Notes: generated by a model not told the origin, from the letters alone. Counted from the stretch's first letter, positions 43,754-55,647 are shown. The stretch: 64,000 nucleotides of DNA from Pedobacter yulinensis (GCF_003029735.1 NZ_KZ686270.1:310001-374000); one strand, 5' to 3'. Translations and numbers: made by a program.

Positions 43754-46700
43754 TTATGCTTCTACTTCTTCCTGTTTAGAAGCCAGCAGTTTGTCGTATT
43801 CTTCCTGCGAACCGACAATGATGCGTTCGTAGCCGCGTACACCGGTACCGGAAGGGATGAGGTGACCAACGATCACATTTTCCTTCAGACCCAGCATGTT
43901 GTCGCGTTTACCCGCGATAGCCGCTTCGTTCAGTACTTTGGTGGTTTCCTGGAAGGATGCCGCTGAGATAAACGATTTGGTACCCAACGACGCACGGGTA
44001 ATACCCTGCAGCATGGAGCTCGCTGTAGCCGGGCGTGCATCGCGCACCTCGATCTGTTTGAGGTCCTTCCGTTTCAACTGCGAGTTTTCGTCGCGCAGCT
44101 TACGCAGGGAAAGGATCTGGCCTGGCTTTACGGTTGTTGAATCTCCCGCGTCTACAACCACTTTCTGGTCATAGATTGAGTCGTTCTCTTCTGTAAAGTC
44201 CCACCGGTCAACAGATTCGTTCTCAAGGAAACGGGTATCTCCCGGATCTTCGATATGCACTTTCTGCATCATCTGGTGAACGATCACTTCGAAGTGCTTG
44301 TCATTGATTTTCACACCCTGCAGGCGGTAAACTTCCTGGATACCATTAACAAGGTATTCCTGAACCGCTGCCGGTCCCTTGATGGCCAGGATATCTGCCG
44401 GCGAAATCGATCCGTCAGACAGTGGCATCCCTGCCTTCACAAAGTCATTGTCCTGAACCAGGATGTGTTTCGACAATGGAACGAGGTATTTTTTAACTTC
44501 CCCATCTTTCGACTCGATGGTAATTTCGCGGTTACCACGTTTGATACCCCCAAGGGTAACAACACCGTCAATTTCTGTTACTACGGCAGGGTTTGATGGG
44601 TTACGGGCTTCGAAAAGCTCAGTTACACGTGGAAGACCACCGGTAATATCCCGGGTTTTACCTGTTGCACGTGGAATTTTCGCGATAACTTTACCGGTTT
44701 TAATGGGTTCGCCTTCGTCAATAGCGATGTGTGCACCAACCGGAATGTTGTAGCCTTTTACCATATCGCCTTTTTTGTCGACGATGCGAATAGAAGGGTT
44801 CTTGGTTTTATCGCGGGTATCGATAATTACTTTCTCACGGTGACCGGTCTGCTCGTCAGACTCCTCACGGAAGGTAACACCTTCGATGATGGCGTCGAAC
44901 TCTGCTTTGCCCGCGAATTCTGAGATGATAACCGCATTGTAAGGGTCCCATGAACAGATCTTATCGCCTTTGGAAAGCTTGTCTCCTTCTTTTACATACA
45001 GGTATGCACCATAAGGAATGTTATTGGTCATAATAACCCGGCCGCTTGAAGGCTCCACGATCCGGAATTCACCGGAACGGCCCAGTACAACCTGGATCTT
45101 TCCTTCTTCGGTTTCGGTATCGACCGTACGGATGTTTTCAAATTCAATGACACCGTCAAACTTCGCATTGATCTGCGATTCTGCAGCAATGTTAGAAGCG
45201 GTACCACCCACGTGGAAGGTACGGAGTGTAAGCTGGGTACCAGGCTCACCGATCGACTGTGCTGCGATTACACCAACTGCCTCGCCACGCTGTACGCGCT
45301 TGCCTGTTGCCAGGTTTCGGCCATAACAAAGTGCGCAGACGCCGCGTTTGCTTTCGCAGGTAAGTACCGAGCGGATCTCTACTCCTTCTACAGGTGAATC
45401 TTCGATTGCTTTTGCAACCTCTTCGTTGATATCTTCACCGGCGCCTACCATCAGCTCGCCGCTAAGCGGGTTGTATACGTCGTGCAGGGAAGTACGGCCG
45501 AGGATACGTTCGTAAAGTGGCTCCACGATGTCTTCGTTGTCTTTCAGCGCTGTGGTATAGATACCGCGCAGCGTTCCGCAATCCTCATCGTTCACGATCA
45601 TGTCTTGCGCAACGTCATGCAAACGACGGGTCAGGTAACCGGCATCAGCCGTTTTCAGGGCCGTATCGGCAAGACCTTTACGGGCACCGTGCGTAGAGAT
45701 GAAGTACTCAAGTACCGACAGGCCTTCTTTAAAGTTTGAAAGGATCGGGTTTTCGATAATTTCACCGCCTGAACCTGATTTTTGTGGCTTGGCCATCAGA
45801 CCACGCATGCCGCAAAGCTGACGAATCTGTTCTTTGGAACCACGCGCACCTGAATCAAGCATCATGTACACAGAGTTGAAGCCCTGGTTGTCGTTTGACA
45901 GCTGGGTCATAACATACGAGGTCAGCCTGTTGTTGATACGGGTCCAGATGTCAATGATCTGGTTGTAACGCTCGTTGTTGGTAATGAAACCCATGTTATA
46001 GTTGTTCCGTACCTCTTCAACTTCTGCAGCAGCCTGCTCAAGCAAGGTATGTTTTTCAACCGGGATGTTCACATCCTGCAGGTTGAAGGAAAGTCCGCCG
46101 CGGAATGCCATCTGGAATCCAAGCTCCTTGATATCATCAAGGAACTTTGACGCGCGCGCCATACCGGTCATTTTAACCACTTCGCCAATGATGTCGCGAA
46201 GCGATTTTTTGGTAAGCAGTTCGTTGATATAACCAACTTCTTCGGGAACCATCTGGTTAAAGAGTACCCGGCCAACAGTGGTTTCAAGCAATTTATTGAC
46301 AATGGTTCCGTCTGCTTCTTTTACGTTTACTTTAACGCGGATGAAAGCATGCAGATCCACTTGTTTCTCATTATAGGCAATGATCACCTCTTCAGGCGAA
46401 TAGAACACCGCATCCTGGCCTTTTACCACGCGGGTCTCGTCTGTACGGCGGCCTTTGGTGATGTAATAAAGACCGAGAACCATGTCTTGCGACGGAACGG
46501 TAATAGGCGTACCGTTGGCAGGGTTCAGGATGTTGTGGGCCGCCAGCATCAGTACCTGGGCTTCCAGGATTGCCGCGTTGCCAAGTGGCAGGTGCACGGC
46601 CATCTGGTCACCGTCAAAGTCGGCGTTGAATGCCGTACATACCAACGGGTGCAGCTGAATGGCTTTTCCTTCGACCAGTTTAGGCTGGAAGGCCTGGATA

Positions 46701-48040
46701 CCCAGACGGTGCAGCGTAGGTGCACGGTTCAGGAGAACCGGGTGGCCTTTCAGCACGTTTTCCAGGATATCCCAGACAAGCGGGTCTTTGCGGTCAACGA
46801 TCTTTTTGGCAGATTTAACCGTCTTTACAACGCCACGCTCAATCATTTTGCGAATGATAAACGGTTTGAACAGCTCAGCCGCCATGTCTTTAGGCAAACC
46901 ACACTCATGGAGTTTTAGGTTCGGACCAACGACAATTACCGAACGGGCCGAGTAATCGACACGTTTACCAAGCAGGTTCTGACGGAAACGGCCTTGTTTA
47001 CCTTTCAGGATGTCTGAAAGTGACTTAAGGGCGCGGTTTCCTTCAGTTTTAACTGCGTTTACTTTACGTGAGTTATCGAACAAAGAGTCGACAGCTTCCT
47101 GGAGCATGCGTTTTTCGTTACGCAGGATCACCTCAGGGGCTTTGATCTCGATCAGTCTCTTCAAACGGTTGTTCCTGATGATTACCCGGCGATACAGGTC
47201 ATTCAGGTCGGAAGTCGCGAATCGGCCACCCTCCAACGGAACCAGTGGACGCAGTTCCGGAGGAATGACAGGAACGATCTTCACGATCATCCACTCAGGG
47301 TTGTTCTGGATCCGGGTATTTGCTCCGCGGAAAGCCTCAACCACCTGAAGGCGTTTCAATGCTTCGTTTTTACGTTGCTGCGAAGTTTCATTCGCTGCCT
47401 GGTGACGCAGGTCATAAGACAAGGTATCAAGATCAATGCGCCTTAACAGGTCTTCGAGTGCTTCAGCACCCATTTTCGCGATGAACTTGTTCGGGTCTTT
47501 ATCGTCCAGGTATTGATTTTCTTTCGGCAGTTTGTCCAGGATATCCAGGTACTCTTCTTCCGTCAGGAAGTCCATGTACTGGATTCCTTCCTCGCCCATC
47601 AGACCGGCCTGAATAACAACATACCGTTCGTAATAAATGATCAGGTCGAGTTTTTTGGTTGGCAATCCGAGCAGGTAACCGATTTTGTTCGGCAACGAGC
47701 GGAAATACCAGATGTGCGCCACAGGAACCACCAGGTTGATGTGACCCATGCGTTCGCGGCGAACCTTCTTCTCTGTTACCTCTACACCGCAACGGTCGCA
47801 CACGATGCCTTTGTAGCGAATACGTTTGTATTTGCCGCAATGACATTCATAATCTTTTACCGGCCCAAAAATACGCTCGCAGAACAAACCGTCACGTTCA
47901 GGTTTGTAAGTACGGTAATTAATGGTTTCGGGTTTCAACACTTCACCGCTCGAGCGCTCCAGGATGGATTCGGGAGAAGCCAGGCTGATGGTGATCGAGG
48001 TGAAATTGCTTTTTAATTTATTATCCTTTTTGTAAGACAT
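43754..48040 (-). CDS. rpoC: DNA-directed RNA polymerase subunit beta'
   Basis: A 1428-residue catalytic subunit. The ATG at 48040 ([12 protein letters not shown]) is preferred over one 60 bases upstream that adds residues outside the conserved N-terminus. It has the N-terminal zinc ribbon ([23 protein letters not shown]), the active-site NADFDGDQM that binds the catalytic Mg, the bridge helix and trigger loop ([16 protein letters not shown]), and the Bacteroidota insertions toward the C-terminus. It follows rpoB after 73 bases and ends the large ribosomal-protein/RNA polymerase operon. Confidence 0.97.
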   Translation of the reverse strand: MSYKKDNKLKSNFTSITISLASPESILERSSGEVLKPETINYRTYKPERDGLFCERIFGPVKDYECHCGKYKRIRYKGIVCDRCGVEVTEKKVRRERMGHINLVVPVAHIWYFRSLPNKIGYLLGLPTKKLDLIIYYERYVVIQAGLMGEEGIQYMDFLTEEEYLDILDKLPKENQYLDDKDPNKFIAKMGAEALEDLLRRIDLDTLSYDLRHQAANETSQQRKNEALKRLQVVEAFRGANTRIQNNPEWMIVKIVPVIPPELRPLVPLEGGRFATSDLNDLYRRVIIRNNRLKRLIEIKAPEVILRNEKRMLQEAVDSLFDNSRKVNAVKTEGNRALKSLSDILKGKQGRFRQNLLGKRVDYSARSVIVVGPNLKLHECGLPKDMAAELFKPFIIRKMIERGVVKTVKSAKKIVDRKDPLVWDILENVLKGHPVLLNRAPTLHRLGIQAFQPKLVEGKAIQLHPLVCTAFNADFDGDQMAVHLPLGNAAILEAQVLMLAAHNILNPANGTPITVPSQDMVLGLYYITKGRRTDETRVVKGQDAVFYSPEEVIIAYNEKQVDLHAFIRVKVNVKEADGTIVNKLLETTVGRVLFNQMVPEEVGYINELLTKKSLRDIIGEVVKMTGMARASKFLDDIKELGFQMAFRGGLSFNLQDVNIPVEKHTLLEQAAAEVEEVRNNYNMGFITNNERYNQIIDIWTRINNRLTSYVMTQLSNDNQGFNSVYMMLDSGARGSKEQIRQLCGMRGLMAKPQKSGSGGEIIENPILSNFKEGLSVLEYFISTHGARKGLADTALKTADAGYLTRRLHDVAQDMIVNDEDCGTLRGIYTTALKDNEDIVEPLYERILGRTSLHDVYNPLSGELMVGAGEDINEEVAKAIEDSPVEGVEIRSVLTCESKRGVCALCYGRNLATGKRVQRGEAVGVIAAQSIGEPGTQLTLRTFHVGGTASNIAAESQINAKFDGVIEFENIRTVDTETEEGKIQVVLGRSGEFRIVEPSSGRVIMTNNIPYGAYLYVKEGDKLSKGDKICSWDPYNAVIISEFAGKAEFDAIIEGVTFREESDEQTGHREKVIIDTRDKTKNPSIRIVDKKGDMVKGYNIPVGAHIAIDEGEPIKTGKVIAKIPRATGKTRDITGGLPRVTELFEARNPSNPAVVTEIDGVVTLGGIKRGNREITIESKDGEVKKYLVPLSKHILVQDNDFVKAGMPLSDGSISPADILAIKGPAAVQEYLVNGIQEVYRLQGVKINDKHFEVIVHQMMQKVHIEDPGDTRFLENESVDRWDFTEENDSIYDQKVVVDAGDSTTVKPGQILSLRKLRDENSQLKRKDLKQIEVRDARPATASSMLQGITRASLGTKSFISAASFQETTKVLNEAAIAGKRDNMLGLKENVIVGHLIPSGTGVRGYERIIVGSQEEYDKLLASKQEEVEA

Positions 48041-48113
48041 ATCTCTTAATGTTGAAAGTGGTAAGTCAAAGTTGAAAGCGGCCGGGGCCTGAACTTCCAA
48101 CTTTGGCTTTTAC

Positions 48114-51100
48114 TTAGTCTAACGTAATATCCAGACCCAGGCCGCGCAGTTCGTGTACAAGGACGTTGAACGACTCAGGAACGCCAGGTGTTGGCAGGTT
48201 TTCACCTTTAACGATCGCTTCGTAGGTCTTGGCCCTTCCGATCACGTCATCCGACTTCACAGTCAGGATCTCCTGGAGAATGTTTGCTGCACCGAATGCT
48301 TCGAGTGCCCAAACCTCCATCTCACCGAAACGCTGACCACCGAACTGGGCTTTACCACCCAATGGCTGTTGAGTAATCAGTGAGTATGGTCCGATAGAAC
48401 GTGCGTGCATTTTATCATCAACCATGTGGCCAAGTTTCAGCATGTAGATAATACCTACTGTAGTTGGCTGGTCGAAACGCTCACCGGTCAGACCGTTGTG
48501 CAGGTACGTTCTGCCCGAGGCAGGAACACCGGCTTTGGCAATCCATTCTTCCACTTCATCGTGCGAAGCACCGTCGAAGATCGGGGTAGCGAATTTCACA
48601 CCCAGTTCTTTTCCGGCCCAGCCGAGAACGGTTTCGTAGATCTGGCCAAGGTTCATACGCGAAGGTACACCGAGTGGGTTCAGTACGATATCAACCGGCG
48701 AACCATCGGCCAGGAAAGGCATGTCTTCATCCCGTACAATACGGGCAACAATACCTTTGTTACCATGGCGGCCCGCCATTTTATCGCCCACTTTCAGTTT
48801 ACGTTTCTTGGCTACATATACTTTGGCCATCTGAACGATACCTGAAGGAAGCTCATCGCCCACGCTGATGGCAAACTTGTCACGTTTGTATGCACCCAGC
48901 TCTTCGTTTACACGAATGCCGTAATTGTGCAGCAATTGTTTGATCAGTTCGTTCTTATCATCGTCGGTTGTCCATTTGTTCGGACTGATGTGGTTGTAAT
49001 CCAGGTCGGCCAGGATTTTCTGGGTAAACTTAGCGCCTTTGGCAACCAGCAGCTCCTTGTAAATATTGAATACACCCTGTGAGGTCTTTCCGTTTACAAT
49101 GTGGAACAGCTTGTCGACCAGTTCAGCTTTCAGCTTTTCAATAGCCCTGTTGTATTTCACATCCAGTTTCTCCAGCTGTGATTTCTCTTCGGCTTTTGAA
49201 GTTTTTTTCGCACGCGAGAACAGTTTGGTATCGATCACGACACCCTGGATAGAAGGAGGCGTTTTCAGTGACGCGTCTTTCACGTCGCCTGCTTTGTCGC
49301 CAAAGATGGCCCGCAGCAGCTTTTCTTCCGGTGAAGGATCAGACTCCCCTTTTGGTGTGATCTTACCGATCAGGATATCGCCTTCTTTCACCTCTGCACC
49401 GATACGGATGATACCGTTTTCATCCAGGTCTTTTGTTGCTTCTTCAGAAACGTTTGGAATATCTGGTGTCAGTTCCTCTTCACCGCGTTTTGTGTCGCGC
49501 ACTTCAAGTTCAAACTCTTCAATGTGAAGGGAAGTGAAAATGTCATCGCGAACAATGCGCTCGTTGATTACGATCGCATCCTCAAAGTTAAACCCTTGCC
49601 AAGGCATGAATGCCACTTTGAGGTTTCGGCCCAGGGCCAGTTCGCCGTCTTGTGTTGCATAACCTTCGCAAAGCACCTGTCCTTTGGTTACCTTCTGGCC
49701 TTTCTTCACGATAGGCTTCAGGTTGATACAGGTGTTCTGGTTCGTCTTTTTGAACTTGATCAGTCTGTAAGTCTTGCTGTCGCCTTCGAAAGAAACGAGG
49801 CGGTCGTCGTCAGACCTTTCATATTTAATGGTGATCTCGTTGGCATCTACATATTCAACCACGCCGTCGCCTTCAGCGTTGATGAGGGTACGCGAGTCGC
49901 GTGCTACACGGCCTTCAAGACCGGTGCCAACGATCGGCGCCTCAGGACGCAGCAATGGAACCGCCTGGCGTTGCATGTTCGAGCCCATGAGCGCACGGTT
50001 GGCGTCATCATGCTCGAGGAACGGGATCAGTGAAGCAGCAATCGATGTGATCTGGTTTGGCGCAATGTCCATCAGGTCAAGTTTCTCAGGCTCAATAATC
50101 GGGAAGTCACCCTCGTAACGTGCTTTTACGCGTGGCGTGTTGAACACACCGTTGTCATCGTACTCAGCATTCGCCTGGGCAATTGTCTTGCCATCTTCGT
50201 CTTCTGCAGAGAGGTAAATAACCGGCTCATCTACGACAACCTTGCCATCGGCAACGCGTTTGTAAGGCGTTTCGATAAAGCCGAGGTTGTTGATCTTCGC
50301 ATGAACGCACAGTGAAGAGATCAGACCGATGTTTGGTCCCTCTGGCGTTTCAATGGTGCAAAGGCGGCCATAGTGGGTATAGTGAACGTCACGAACCTCG
50401 AAACCGGCACGCTCACGCGAAAGACCACCTGGTCCGAGCGCAGACAAACGGCGTTTATGGGTAATCTCAGCCAACGGATTGGTCTGATCCATAAACTGCG
50501 AAAGCTGATTGGTACCAAAGAACGAATTGATCACTGAAGAAAGGGTTCGTGCATTGATCAGGTCGGTAGGCGTGAACACCTCGTTGTCACGAATGTTCAT
50601 GCGCTCGCGGATGGTACGTGCCATACGGGCAAGACCTACGCCGAACTGTGCATACAACTGCTCGCCCACCGTACGAACACGGCGATTTGACAGGTGATCG
50701 ATATCATCGACTTCTTCTTTTGAGTTGATCAGTTTGATCAGGTACTTCACGATGGCAATGATATCGGCTTTGGTCAATACCTTTACATCATCGGGCGTAT
50801 CCATTTTCAGTTTCCGGTTGATGCGGTACCGGCCCACATCGCCCAGGTCATACCGTTTGTCTGAGAAGAACAAGCGGTCAATGATACCCCTGGCAGTTTC
50901 CTCATCGGGTGGTTCTGCGTTACGCAGGGCCCGGTAAATATTCTCTACCGCCTCTTTCTCAGAGTTCGAGGTATCTTTCTGTAATGTATTATAGATAATG
51001 GTATAATCTGCCTGGCTGGCTCCGTCATCTTTTGAAAGGATGATGGTCTTAACACCGGCATCGATAACCATATCGATGTGTTCGTCTTCAAGAATGGTTT

Positions 51101-51917
51101 CGCGCTCGAGGATCACTTCGTTGCGGTCAATAGAGACCACCTCGCCTGTGTCTTCGTCAACGAAATCTTCCACCCATTTTCTAAGTACCCTGGCGGCAAG
51201 TTTACGGCCAATGTACTTTCTAAGTCCTGATTTGCTAACCTTTACTTCATCGGCAAGGTCAAACAGTTCGAGAATATCTTTGTCAGAATCGTAACCGATT
51301 GCACGCAACAGGGTAGTAACCGGGAATTTCTTCTTCCGGTCAATGTATGCATACATGACGTTGTTCACGTCGGTAGCAAACTCGATCCATGAACCTTTGA
51401 AAGGAATTACACGGGCCGAATAAAGCTTGGTGCCGTTGGTGTGGCGGCTTTGGCCAAAGAAAACACCGGGTGAGCGGTGCAACTGTGACACGATTACGCG
51501 TTCTGCTCCATTGATCACAAAAGTACCTTTGGGAGTCATGTAAGGGATGGTACCCAGGTAAACGTCCTGGATGATGGTCTCAAAATCCTCATGCTCCTCG
51601 TCGTTACAGGAAAGCTTAAGCTTAGCCTTGAGTGGAACATTGTAGGTGAGTCCCCTTTCAATACACTCCTGGATGTCGTACCGTGGCGGATCAATAAAAT
51701 AGTCAAGAAATTCTAAAACGAAGATGTTTCTTGAATCTGTGATCGGAAAATTTTCTGCGAAAACCTTAAAGAGACCTTCCTGGTGGCGGTCGTCTGAAGT
51801 CGTTTCGATCTGAAAGAATTCCCTGAAGGATTGCAACTGCACATCAAGAAAATCAGGATAATCGATGATGTGTTTGCTCGTTGCAAAATTTACTCTTTGT
51901 TCGACTTTATTTGCCAA
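48114..51917 (-). CDS. rpoB: DNA-directed RNA polymerase subunit beta
   Basis: A 1267-residue subunit that forms the catalytic cleft with beta'. Features include [19 protein letters not shown], the rifampicin-resistance region [20 protein letters not shown] and RLSALGPGG with the wild-type residues at positions equal to E. coli D516, H526 and S531, and the C-terminal [20 protein letters not shown]. Length fits the phylum (1265-1275). The gap to rplL contains a hairpin that may tune expression relative to the ribosomal proteins. Confidence 0.98.
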   Translation of the reverse strand: MANKVEQRVNFATSKHIIDYPDFLDVQLQSFREFFQIETTSDDRHQEGLFKVFAENFPITDSRNIFVLEFLDYFIDPPRYDIQECIERGLTYNVPLKAKLKLSCNDEEHEDFETIIQDVYLGTIPYMTPKGTFVINGAERVIVSQLHRSPGVFFGQSRHTNGTKLYSARVIPFKGSWIEFATDVNNVMYAYIDRKKKFPVTTLLRAIGYDSDKDILELFDLADEVKVSKSGLRKYIGRKLAARVLRKWVEDFVDEDTGEVVSIDRNEVILERETILEDEHIDMVIDAGVKTIILSKDDGASQADYTIIYNTLQKDTSNSEKEAVENIYRALRNAEPPDEETARGIIDRLFFSDKRYDLGDVGRYRINRKLKMDTPDDVKVLTKADIIAIVKYLIKLINSKEEVDDIDHLSNRRVRTVGEQLYAQFGVGLARMARTIRERMNIRDNEVFTPTDLINARTLSSVINSFFGTNQLSQFMDQTNPLAEITHKRRLSALGPGGLSRERAGFEVRDVHYTHYGRLCTIETPEGPNIGLISSLCVHAKINNLGFIETPYKRVADGKVVVDEPVIYLSAEDEDGKTIAQANAEYDDNGVFNTPRVKARYEGDFPIIEPEKLDLMDIAPNQITSIAASLIPFLEHDDANRALMGSNMQRQAVPLLRPEAPIVGTGLEGRVARDSRTLINAEGDGVVEYVDANEITIKYERSDDDRLVSFEGDSKTYRLIKFKKTNQNTCINLKPIVKKGQKVTKGQVLCEGYATQDGELALGRNLKVAFMPWQGFNFEDAIVINERIVRDDIFTSLHIEEFELEVRDTKRGEEELTPDIPNVSEEATKDLDENGIIRIGAEVKEGDILIGKITPKGESDPSPEEKLLRAIFGDKAGDVKDASLKTPPSIQGVVIDTKLFSRAKKTSKAEEKSQLEKLDVKYNRAIEKLKAELVDKLFHIVNGKTSQGVFNIYKELLVAKGAKFTQKILADLDYNHISPNKWTTDDDKNELIKQLLHNYGIRVNEELGAYKRDKFAISVGDELPSGIVQMAKVYVAKKRKLKVGDKMAGRHGNKGIVARIVRDEDMPFLADGSPVDIVLNPLGVPSRMNLGQIYETVLGWAGKELGVKFATPIFDGASHDEVEEWIAKAGVPASGRTYLHNGLTGERFDQPTTVGIIYMLKLGHMVDDKMHARSIGPYSLITQQPLGGKAQFGGQRFGEMEVWALEAFGAANILQEILTVKSDDVIGRAKTYEAIVKGENLPTPGVPESFNVLVHELRGLGLDITLD

Positions 51918-52017
51918 TGGACTAAAAGTTTTTTTAGTTTAAGAATAAACTACTTGTTTGGCTTTGGTGAAAGCTGCTCATCAACCAAACAAAATGAGCT
52001 GCTTATAAACGGGTAAA

Positions 52018-52042
52018 GACTCCGACATTTTCAGTCGGAGTC
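52018..52042 (-). terminator. Hairpin (attenuator-like) between rplL and rpoB
   Basis: GACTCCGAC / GTCGGAGTC, 9-bp perfect stem with a seven-base loop. The following minus-strand sequence TTTACCCG has few Ts, so partial termination or RNase processing is more likely than a full stop. E. coli has an attenuator at the same place. Confidence 0.6.
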
Positions 52043-52076
52043 TGAGAATTTTTAGCGTTTGCCGGAAATTAAGCGC

Positions 52077-52454
52077 TTACTTAATTTCAACAACAGCTCC
52101 TGCTTCTTCTAATTGTTTTTTCAGGGCTTCAGCTTCGTCTTTAGCAACACCGGTTTTCAGTTCTTTAGGTGCACCGTCAACAAGGTCTTTTGCTTCTTTC
52201 AAACCAAGGCCAGTCAGGTCTTTAACAAGTTTAACAACTGCTAATTTCTGACCACCAGCTTCTTTCAAAATTACGTCGAAAGCTGTTTTTTCCTCAGCAG
52301 CAGCAGGAGCGTCGCCACCAGCAGCAGGCGCTACCGCAACCGCAGCTGCAGCAGGCTCGATGCCATACTCGTCTTTCAAAATTTGAGCTAACTCATTAAC
52401 TTCCTTAACTGTCAAGTTTACCAATTGCTCAGCAAACGATTTCAAATCTGCCAT
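52077..52454 (-). CDS. rplL: 50S ribosomal protein bL12 (L7/L12)
   Basis: A 125-residue stalk protein. The N-terminal dimer domain, an Ala-rich flexible hinge (about 34-55) and the C-terminal factor-binding domain [38 protein letters not shown] are all present. It binds translation GTPases at the base of the large subunit stalk through uL10, the product of the gene before it. Gap to rplJ is 68 bases. Confidence 0.97.
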   Translation of the reverse strand: MADLKSFAEQLVNLTVKEVNELAQILKDEYGIEPAAAAVAVAPAAGGDAPAAAEEKTAFDVILKEAGGQKLAVVKLVKDLTGLGLKEAKDLVDGAPKELKTGVAKDEAEALKKQLEEAGAVVEIK

Positions 52455-52522
52455 TTTTATAAGATTTTAAAAATTTACGTTTAATAATTTAATTTAATAC
52501 GGATCTGTATACAGGGAATCCG

Positions 52523-53050
52523 TTACCCTTCTCTCTCCTGGAGAGTTTTAACAATTCCTGCAATTTTGCCACCACCTGATTTAAGGGCAGAGATAACGTT
52601 TTTAGCAGGCGACTGGAGCAGTCCGACAATGTCTCCGATAAGCTCTTCTCTTGATTTCAGGCTTACCAAAGTATCGAGCTGGTTGTCACCAACAAATACG
52701 GTTGAATCTATAAATGCCGCCTTAAGAACAGGCTTGTCTGATGTTTTCCTCAGTGCTTTGATCAGCTTTGCCGGGCCATTGCCGGTTTTTGAGAACCAAA
52801 GTGATGATGAACCTTTCAGTGCGGGATAAATTTCAGCTGCGTCGCTTCCGTTTTCAAGACCTTCGATCGCTTTGCGGATCAGGGTGTTCTTGGCCACTTT
52901 CATTACGATGCCGCTTTCATAACATTTGCGACGGATGTTGTTCACCTGGTCAACAGACAGGCTTGAAGTATCGGTTACATAAAAGTTACCATACTCCTGC
53001 ATTTGCTGCTGAAGGTCTGAAACTACTTCGTGTTTTTCTTCTCTGTTCAT
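52523..53050 (-). CDS. rplJ: 50S ribosomal protein uL10
   Basis: A 175-residue protein that links bL12 dimers to the ribosome. It has the N-terminal rRNA-binding part (VTDTSSLSVDQVNNIRRKCY) and the helical C-terminal part ISALKSGGGKIAGIVKTLQ. Only two bases separate it from rplA. In E. coli the L10-L12 complex represses this operon by binding its leader; no equivalent site is visible here because rplA abuts directly. Confidence 0.95.
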   Translation of the reverse strand: MNREEKHEVVSDLQQQMQEYGNFYVTDTSSLSVDQVNNIRRKCYESGIVMKVAKNTLIRKAIEGLENGSDAAEIYPALKGSSSLWFSKTGNGPAKLIKALRKTSDKPVLKAAFIDSTVFVGDNQLDTLVSLKSREELIGDIVGLLQSPAKNVISALKSGGGKIAGIVKTLQEREG

Positions 53051-53052
53051 GA

Positions 53053-53751
53053 TTAGATCCCCGCTACTGATTTAGTTTCAATTGCAATTCCGGGACTCAT
53101 TGTAGAAGACATGTGAATGCTCTTAAAATAAGTTCCTTTTGCTGCAGAGGGTTTCAACTTAGATACGACCTGAATGACTTCAAGTGCGTTCTCATAAATC
53201 TTTTCTGCAGGGAATGATACTTTCCCGATTGAAGCGTGAATGATACCTGTTTTGTCTACTTTAAAATCGATCTTACCTGCCTTAACCTCAGTTACCGCTT
53301 TACCAACTTCATTGGTTACCGTACCTGATTTAGGATTTGGCATCAGGTTCCTCGGACCGAGTACACGGCCCAGTTTACCTACTTTTGCCATACATGCAGG
53401 TGTAGTGATGATAATGTCAACATCGGTCCAGCCACCTTCAATTTTAGACACATATTCGTCTAAGCCAACGAAGTCTGCACCGGCTGCTTTCGCCTCTTCT
53501 TCTTTATCTGGTGTAACCAGGGCAAGAACACGAACCGTTTTACCGGTACCGTGCGGAAGCGTAGCAATACCACGAACCATTTGGTTCGCTTTACGCGGGT
53601 CTACCCCTAAACTGATGTCAATATCAACTGAAGCATCAAATTTAGTGGTCGTGATATCTTTCACCAAAGCAGCCGCATCCTGAAGCGTGTAGGCCTTACC
53701 AGCCTCGATCTTCGCATGTGCTTTCTTTTGATTTTTTGTTAATTTCGCCAC
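53053..53751 (-). CDS. rplA: 50S ribosomal protein uL1
   Basis: A 232-residue protein of the L1 stalk. The start [21 protein letters not shown] and the interdomain [21 protein letters not shown] are typical; [17 protein letters not shown] is the RNA-binding signature. Also an autogenous repressor of the L11 operon in other bacteria. It follows rplK after 22 bases. Confidence 0.97.
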   Translation of the reverse strand: MAKLTKNQKKAHAKIEAGKAYTLQDAAALVKDITTTKFDASVDIDISLGVDPRKANQMVRGIATLPHGTGKTVRVLALVTPDKEEEAKAAGADFVGLDEYVSKIEGGWTDVDIIITTPACMAKVGKLGRVLGPRNLMPNPKSGTVTNEVGKAVTEVKAGKIDFKVDKTGIIHASIGKVSFPAEKIYENALEVIQVVSKLKPSAAKGTYFKSIHMSSTMSPGIAIETKSVAGI

Positions 53752-53773
53752 TGTTGTAAACTGTTTTTGTGAA

Positions 53774-54217
53774 TTAATTGTTCAAGGGCGATTCACCTGT
53801 AACAGTGATACCCATACTGCGTGCTGTACCGGCAACCATACTCATTGCCGATTCGAGCGTGAATGCATTGAGATCTGGCATCTTGTCTTCAGCAATCGCC
53901 TTAACCTGATCCCAAGTCACCGATCCAACTTTTTTACGGTTGGGCTCAGCAGAACCACTCTGTAACTTCGTCGCATCTTTCAGCTGCACCGCTACCGGAG
54001 GGGTCTTGATGATGAAATCGAATGACTTATCAGCATAAACAGTAATTACAACCGGTAAAACTTTACCTGGCTTATCTTGGGTACGAGCATTGTACTGTTT
54101 GCAAAACTCCATGATGTTTACCCCTTTGGCACCCAAAGCTGGGCCAACGGGTGGCGACGGGTTTGCAGCTCCACCTTTGATCTGTAATTTTATCAGTGCA
54201 CTGACTTCTTTTGCCAT
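53774..54217 (-). CDS. rplK: 50S ribosomal protein uL11
   Basis: A 147-residue protein of the GTPase-associated centre. It begins with [16 protein letters not shown], has the flexible Pro-rich [16 protein letters not shown] loop that binds thiostrepton-type drugs, and the C-terminal rRNA-binding domain. It is the first gene of rplKAJL-rpoBC in this organism: a terminator follows nusG and a promoter lies 91 bases upstream. Confidence 0.97.
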   Translation of the reverse strand: MAKEVSALIKLQIKGGAANPSPPVGPALGAKGVNIMEFCKQYNARTQDKPGKVLPVVITVYADKSFDFIIKTPPVAVQLKDATKLQSGSAEPNRKKVGSVTWDQVKAIAEDKMPDLNAFTLESAMSMVAGTARSMGITVTGESPLNN

Positions 54218-54307
54218 TTTGTGTTTCTATTTATTTAAAACTCAATGTTAAATTTGGAAGCATGTAACATTTAAGATTCCTCTATCTCCTTAAAAATAAA
54301 GGGACTG

Positions 54308-54338
54308 CAAAGATATCAGTAATATTAGATAATTGCAA
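54308..54338 (-). promoter_or_regulatory. Promoter for the rplK operon
   Basis: On the minus strand, TTG (54338-54336), 20 bases, TATCTTTG (54315-54308), a full -7 match with the core TTG of the -33 box. Start near 54301 gives an 84-base leader, long enough for autogenous control by uL1. Confidence 0.6.
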
Positions 54339-54664
54339 CAGGTATCGAAAATTAATATTAACGCTTTTCTGTCCGCAGCCGATCACCCCGCCAACCGCCC
54401 CGGCACCACTTCTACATGACCGCTCCGCTTCCCTTCCTGAAGCAGTCAGGAAGGCACTTTCGCACAAAACCTTCCCGCAATTCCGCTCAACATGACTTTT
54501 GTAACCTGCAAGCCTGAAGCGTATCGCCAACTTAATCTTTACTTCGGACAGACACGCCATAAAGTCTCCGCACAGTTGTGATCCTGCTTGTCTTAACACC
54601 ACCAAGGCACTGCCTGAATCTGAAGGCGACCGCCGTTCCAGGCGAAAAACCGCTCAAATAAAAA

Positions 54665-54708
54665 ATCCTTTTAATCTAAAGGCGCGAACACCTGCAGACT
54701 AAAAGGAT
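54665..54708 (-). terminator. Intrinsic terminator of the secE-nusG unit
   Basis: ATCCTTTTAATCT (54665-54677) pairs with AGACTAAAAGGAT (54696-54708), 13 bp with one G-T, and the minus strand continues TTTTTTATTTG. Confidence 0.8.
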
Positions 54709-54729
54709 CTACATATCTTTTTTGAGGAA

Positions 54730-55272
54730 CTACTCTTTCTCTACCTGCATGTAATTCAGCTCGAGCGGAGTTTTTCGGCCAAAGATCTTGACCATTACCT
54801 TGAGTTTTTTCTTTTCTTCATTCACCTCTTCAATGACGCCACTGAACCCGTTGAACGGACCATCCATCACTTTGATGTTCTCGCCAACATAGTAAGGAAC
54901 ACTCATCATCTCGCCCTGCTCGCTCATTTCATCAACCTTGCCAAGAATGCGGTTGACTTCAGCCTGGCGCATCGGGATGGCATTGCCTGCTTTATCGCCC
55001 AGGAAGCCGATCACGCTGTTAATGTTCTTGATGATGTGCTCAAGCTCACCGTCGAGTGCAGCTTCGATCAATACATAACCCGGATAGTAGTTTCTCTCTT
55101 TTGCAATTTTTTTCCCGTCGCGCATCTGGTAGTACTTTTCCATGGGAATGAGTACCTGCGGAACAAGGTGTGACAATCCTAAACGGCCAATTTCTGCGTC
55201 GATATACTGTTTAACTTTCTTCTCTTTACCGCTCACGGCCCGTACTACATACCATTTCAACTGATCGCTCAT
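54730..55272 (-). CDS. nusG: Transcription termination/antitermination protein NusG
   Basis: A 180-residue NusG. The N-terminal NGN domain starts at KWYVVRAVSGKEKKVKQYI and binds the RNA polymerase clamp; the C-terminal KOW domain is marked by DGPFNGFSGVIEEVNEEKKKLKV and binds Rho or S10. Typical length. It is followed by a strong terminator. Nine bases separate it from secE. Confidence 0.97.
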   Translation of the reverse strand: MSDQLKWYVVRAVSGKEKKVKQYIDAEIGRLGLSHLVPQVLIPMEKYYQMRDGKKIAKERNYYPGYVLIEAALDGELEHIIKNINSVIGFLGDKAGNAIPMRQAEVNRILGKVDEMSEQGEMMSVPYYVGENIKVMDGPFNGFSGVIEEVNEEKKKLKVMVKIFGRKTPLELNYMQVEKE

Positions 55273-55281
55273 GAGCCCGTA

Positions 55282-55479
55282 TTAATTTGAAAGTGATTTA
55301 TAAAACGTCTCCAGAATGAAAGTAGCACCTTTATCCATTGCGAAGATCATGAGTGCGATGATCAGGGACGCAACCAGCACAAGAATTGCAGAGCTCTGCA
55401 GATCTCCCCACGAAGGCCAGGTTACCTTCTGGGTCATTTCATCGTACGATTCTTTTACAAAATCAACTACCTTAGCCAT
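55282..55479 (-). CDS. secE: Preprotein translocase subunit SecE
   Basis: A 65-residue single-span subunit of the SecYEG channel. The ATG at 55479 (MAKVVDFVKESYDEMTQKVTWPSW) is preferred over the upstream one because it gives the family start; VTWPSW is the amphipathic SecE motif and one membrane helix follows. It is the short form typical of Gram-positives and Bacteroidota, not the three-helix E. coli type. Neighbour of nusG as in most bacteria. Confidence 0.95.
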   Translation of the reverse strand: MAKVVDFVKESYDEMTQKVTWPSWGDLQSSAILVLVASLIIALMIFAMDKGATFILETFYKSLSN

Positions 55480-55492
55480 ATTTAGTTTTTTG

Positions 55493-55563
55493 CACGGGAA
55501 CAAGGATTCGAACCCTGATCAAAGGTTTTGGAGACCTCTATTCTACCATTGAACTATTCCCGT
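55493..55563 (-). tRNA. tRNA-Trp (CCA anticodon)
   Basis: Cloverleaf on the minus strand: acceptor ACGGGAA/TTCCCGT, discriminator G, anticodon loop CTCCAAA with CCA, T arm CAGGG-TTCGAAT-CCTTG. No encoded 3'-CCA. It lies between tuf and secE, an insertion relative to the E. coli order. Confidence 0.95.
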
Positions 55564-55578
55564 GTATGAATAGTATTC

Positions 55579-55639
55579 AGTAGTTCGTATTTAGTATTCA
55601 GACTTCCGTCTGAACACCAAATACTTTATATGAACTACT
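55579..55639 (-). other. Long imperfect hairpin downstream of tuf
   Basis: AGTAGTTC / GAACTACT (55579-55586, 55632-55639) encloses TTCAGAC-TTCC-GTCTGAA (55597-55614). TAGTATTCAG is also repeated directly. No T run follows, so this is likely an RNase processing or mRNA stability element rather than a terminator. Confidence 0.45.
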
Positions 55640-55647
55640 AAAAATTT

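Larger units (their letters stand above)
54218..54729 (-). other. 512-base gap between nusG and rplK: terminator, unassigned middle, rplK promoter and leader
   Basis: Reading on the minus strand: the nusG terminator (54665-54708), a middle of about 300 bases without a convincing gene (a 107-codon frame is Arg/Ser/Cys-rich with no family), a perfect 9-bp hairpin CCTTCCTGA/TCAGGAAGG at 54432-54454, then the rplK promoter and a leader of about 84 bases. The middle may carry a non-coding RNA, but no family is recognised. Confidence 0.45.

Noticed and set aside
54282-54605. 107-codon minus-strand frame in the nusG-rplK gap
   Set aside because: Low-quality Arg/Ser/Cys-rich translation; it overlaps the rplK promoter and has no family match that I can recognise.
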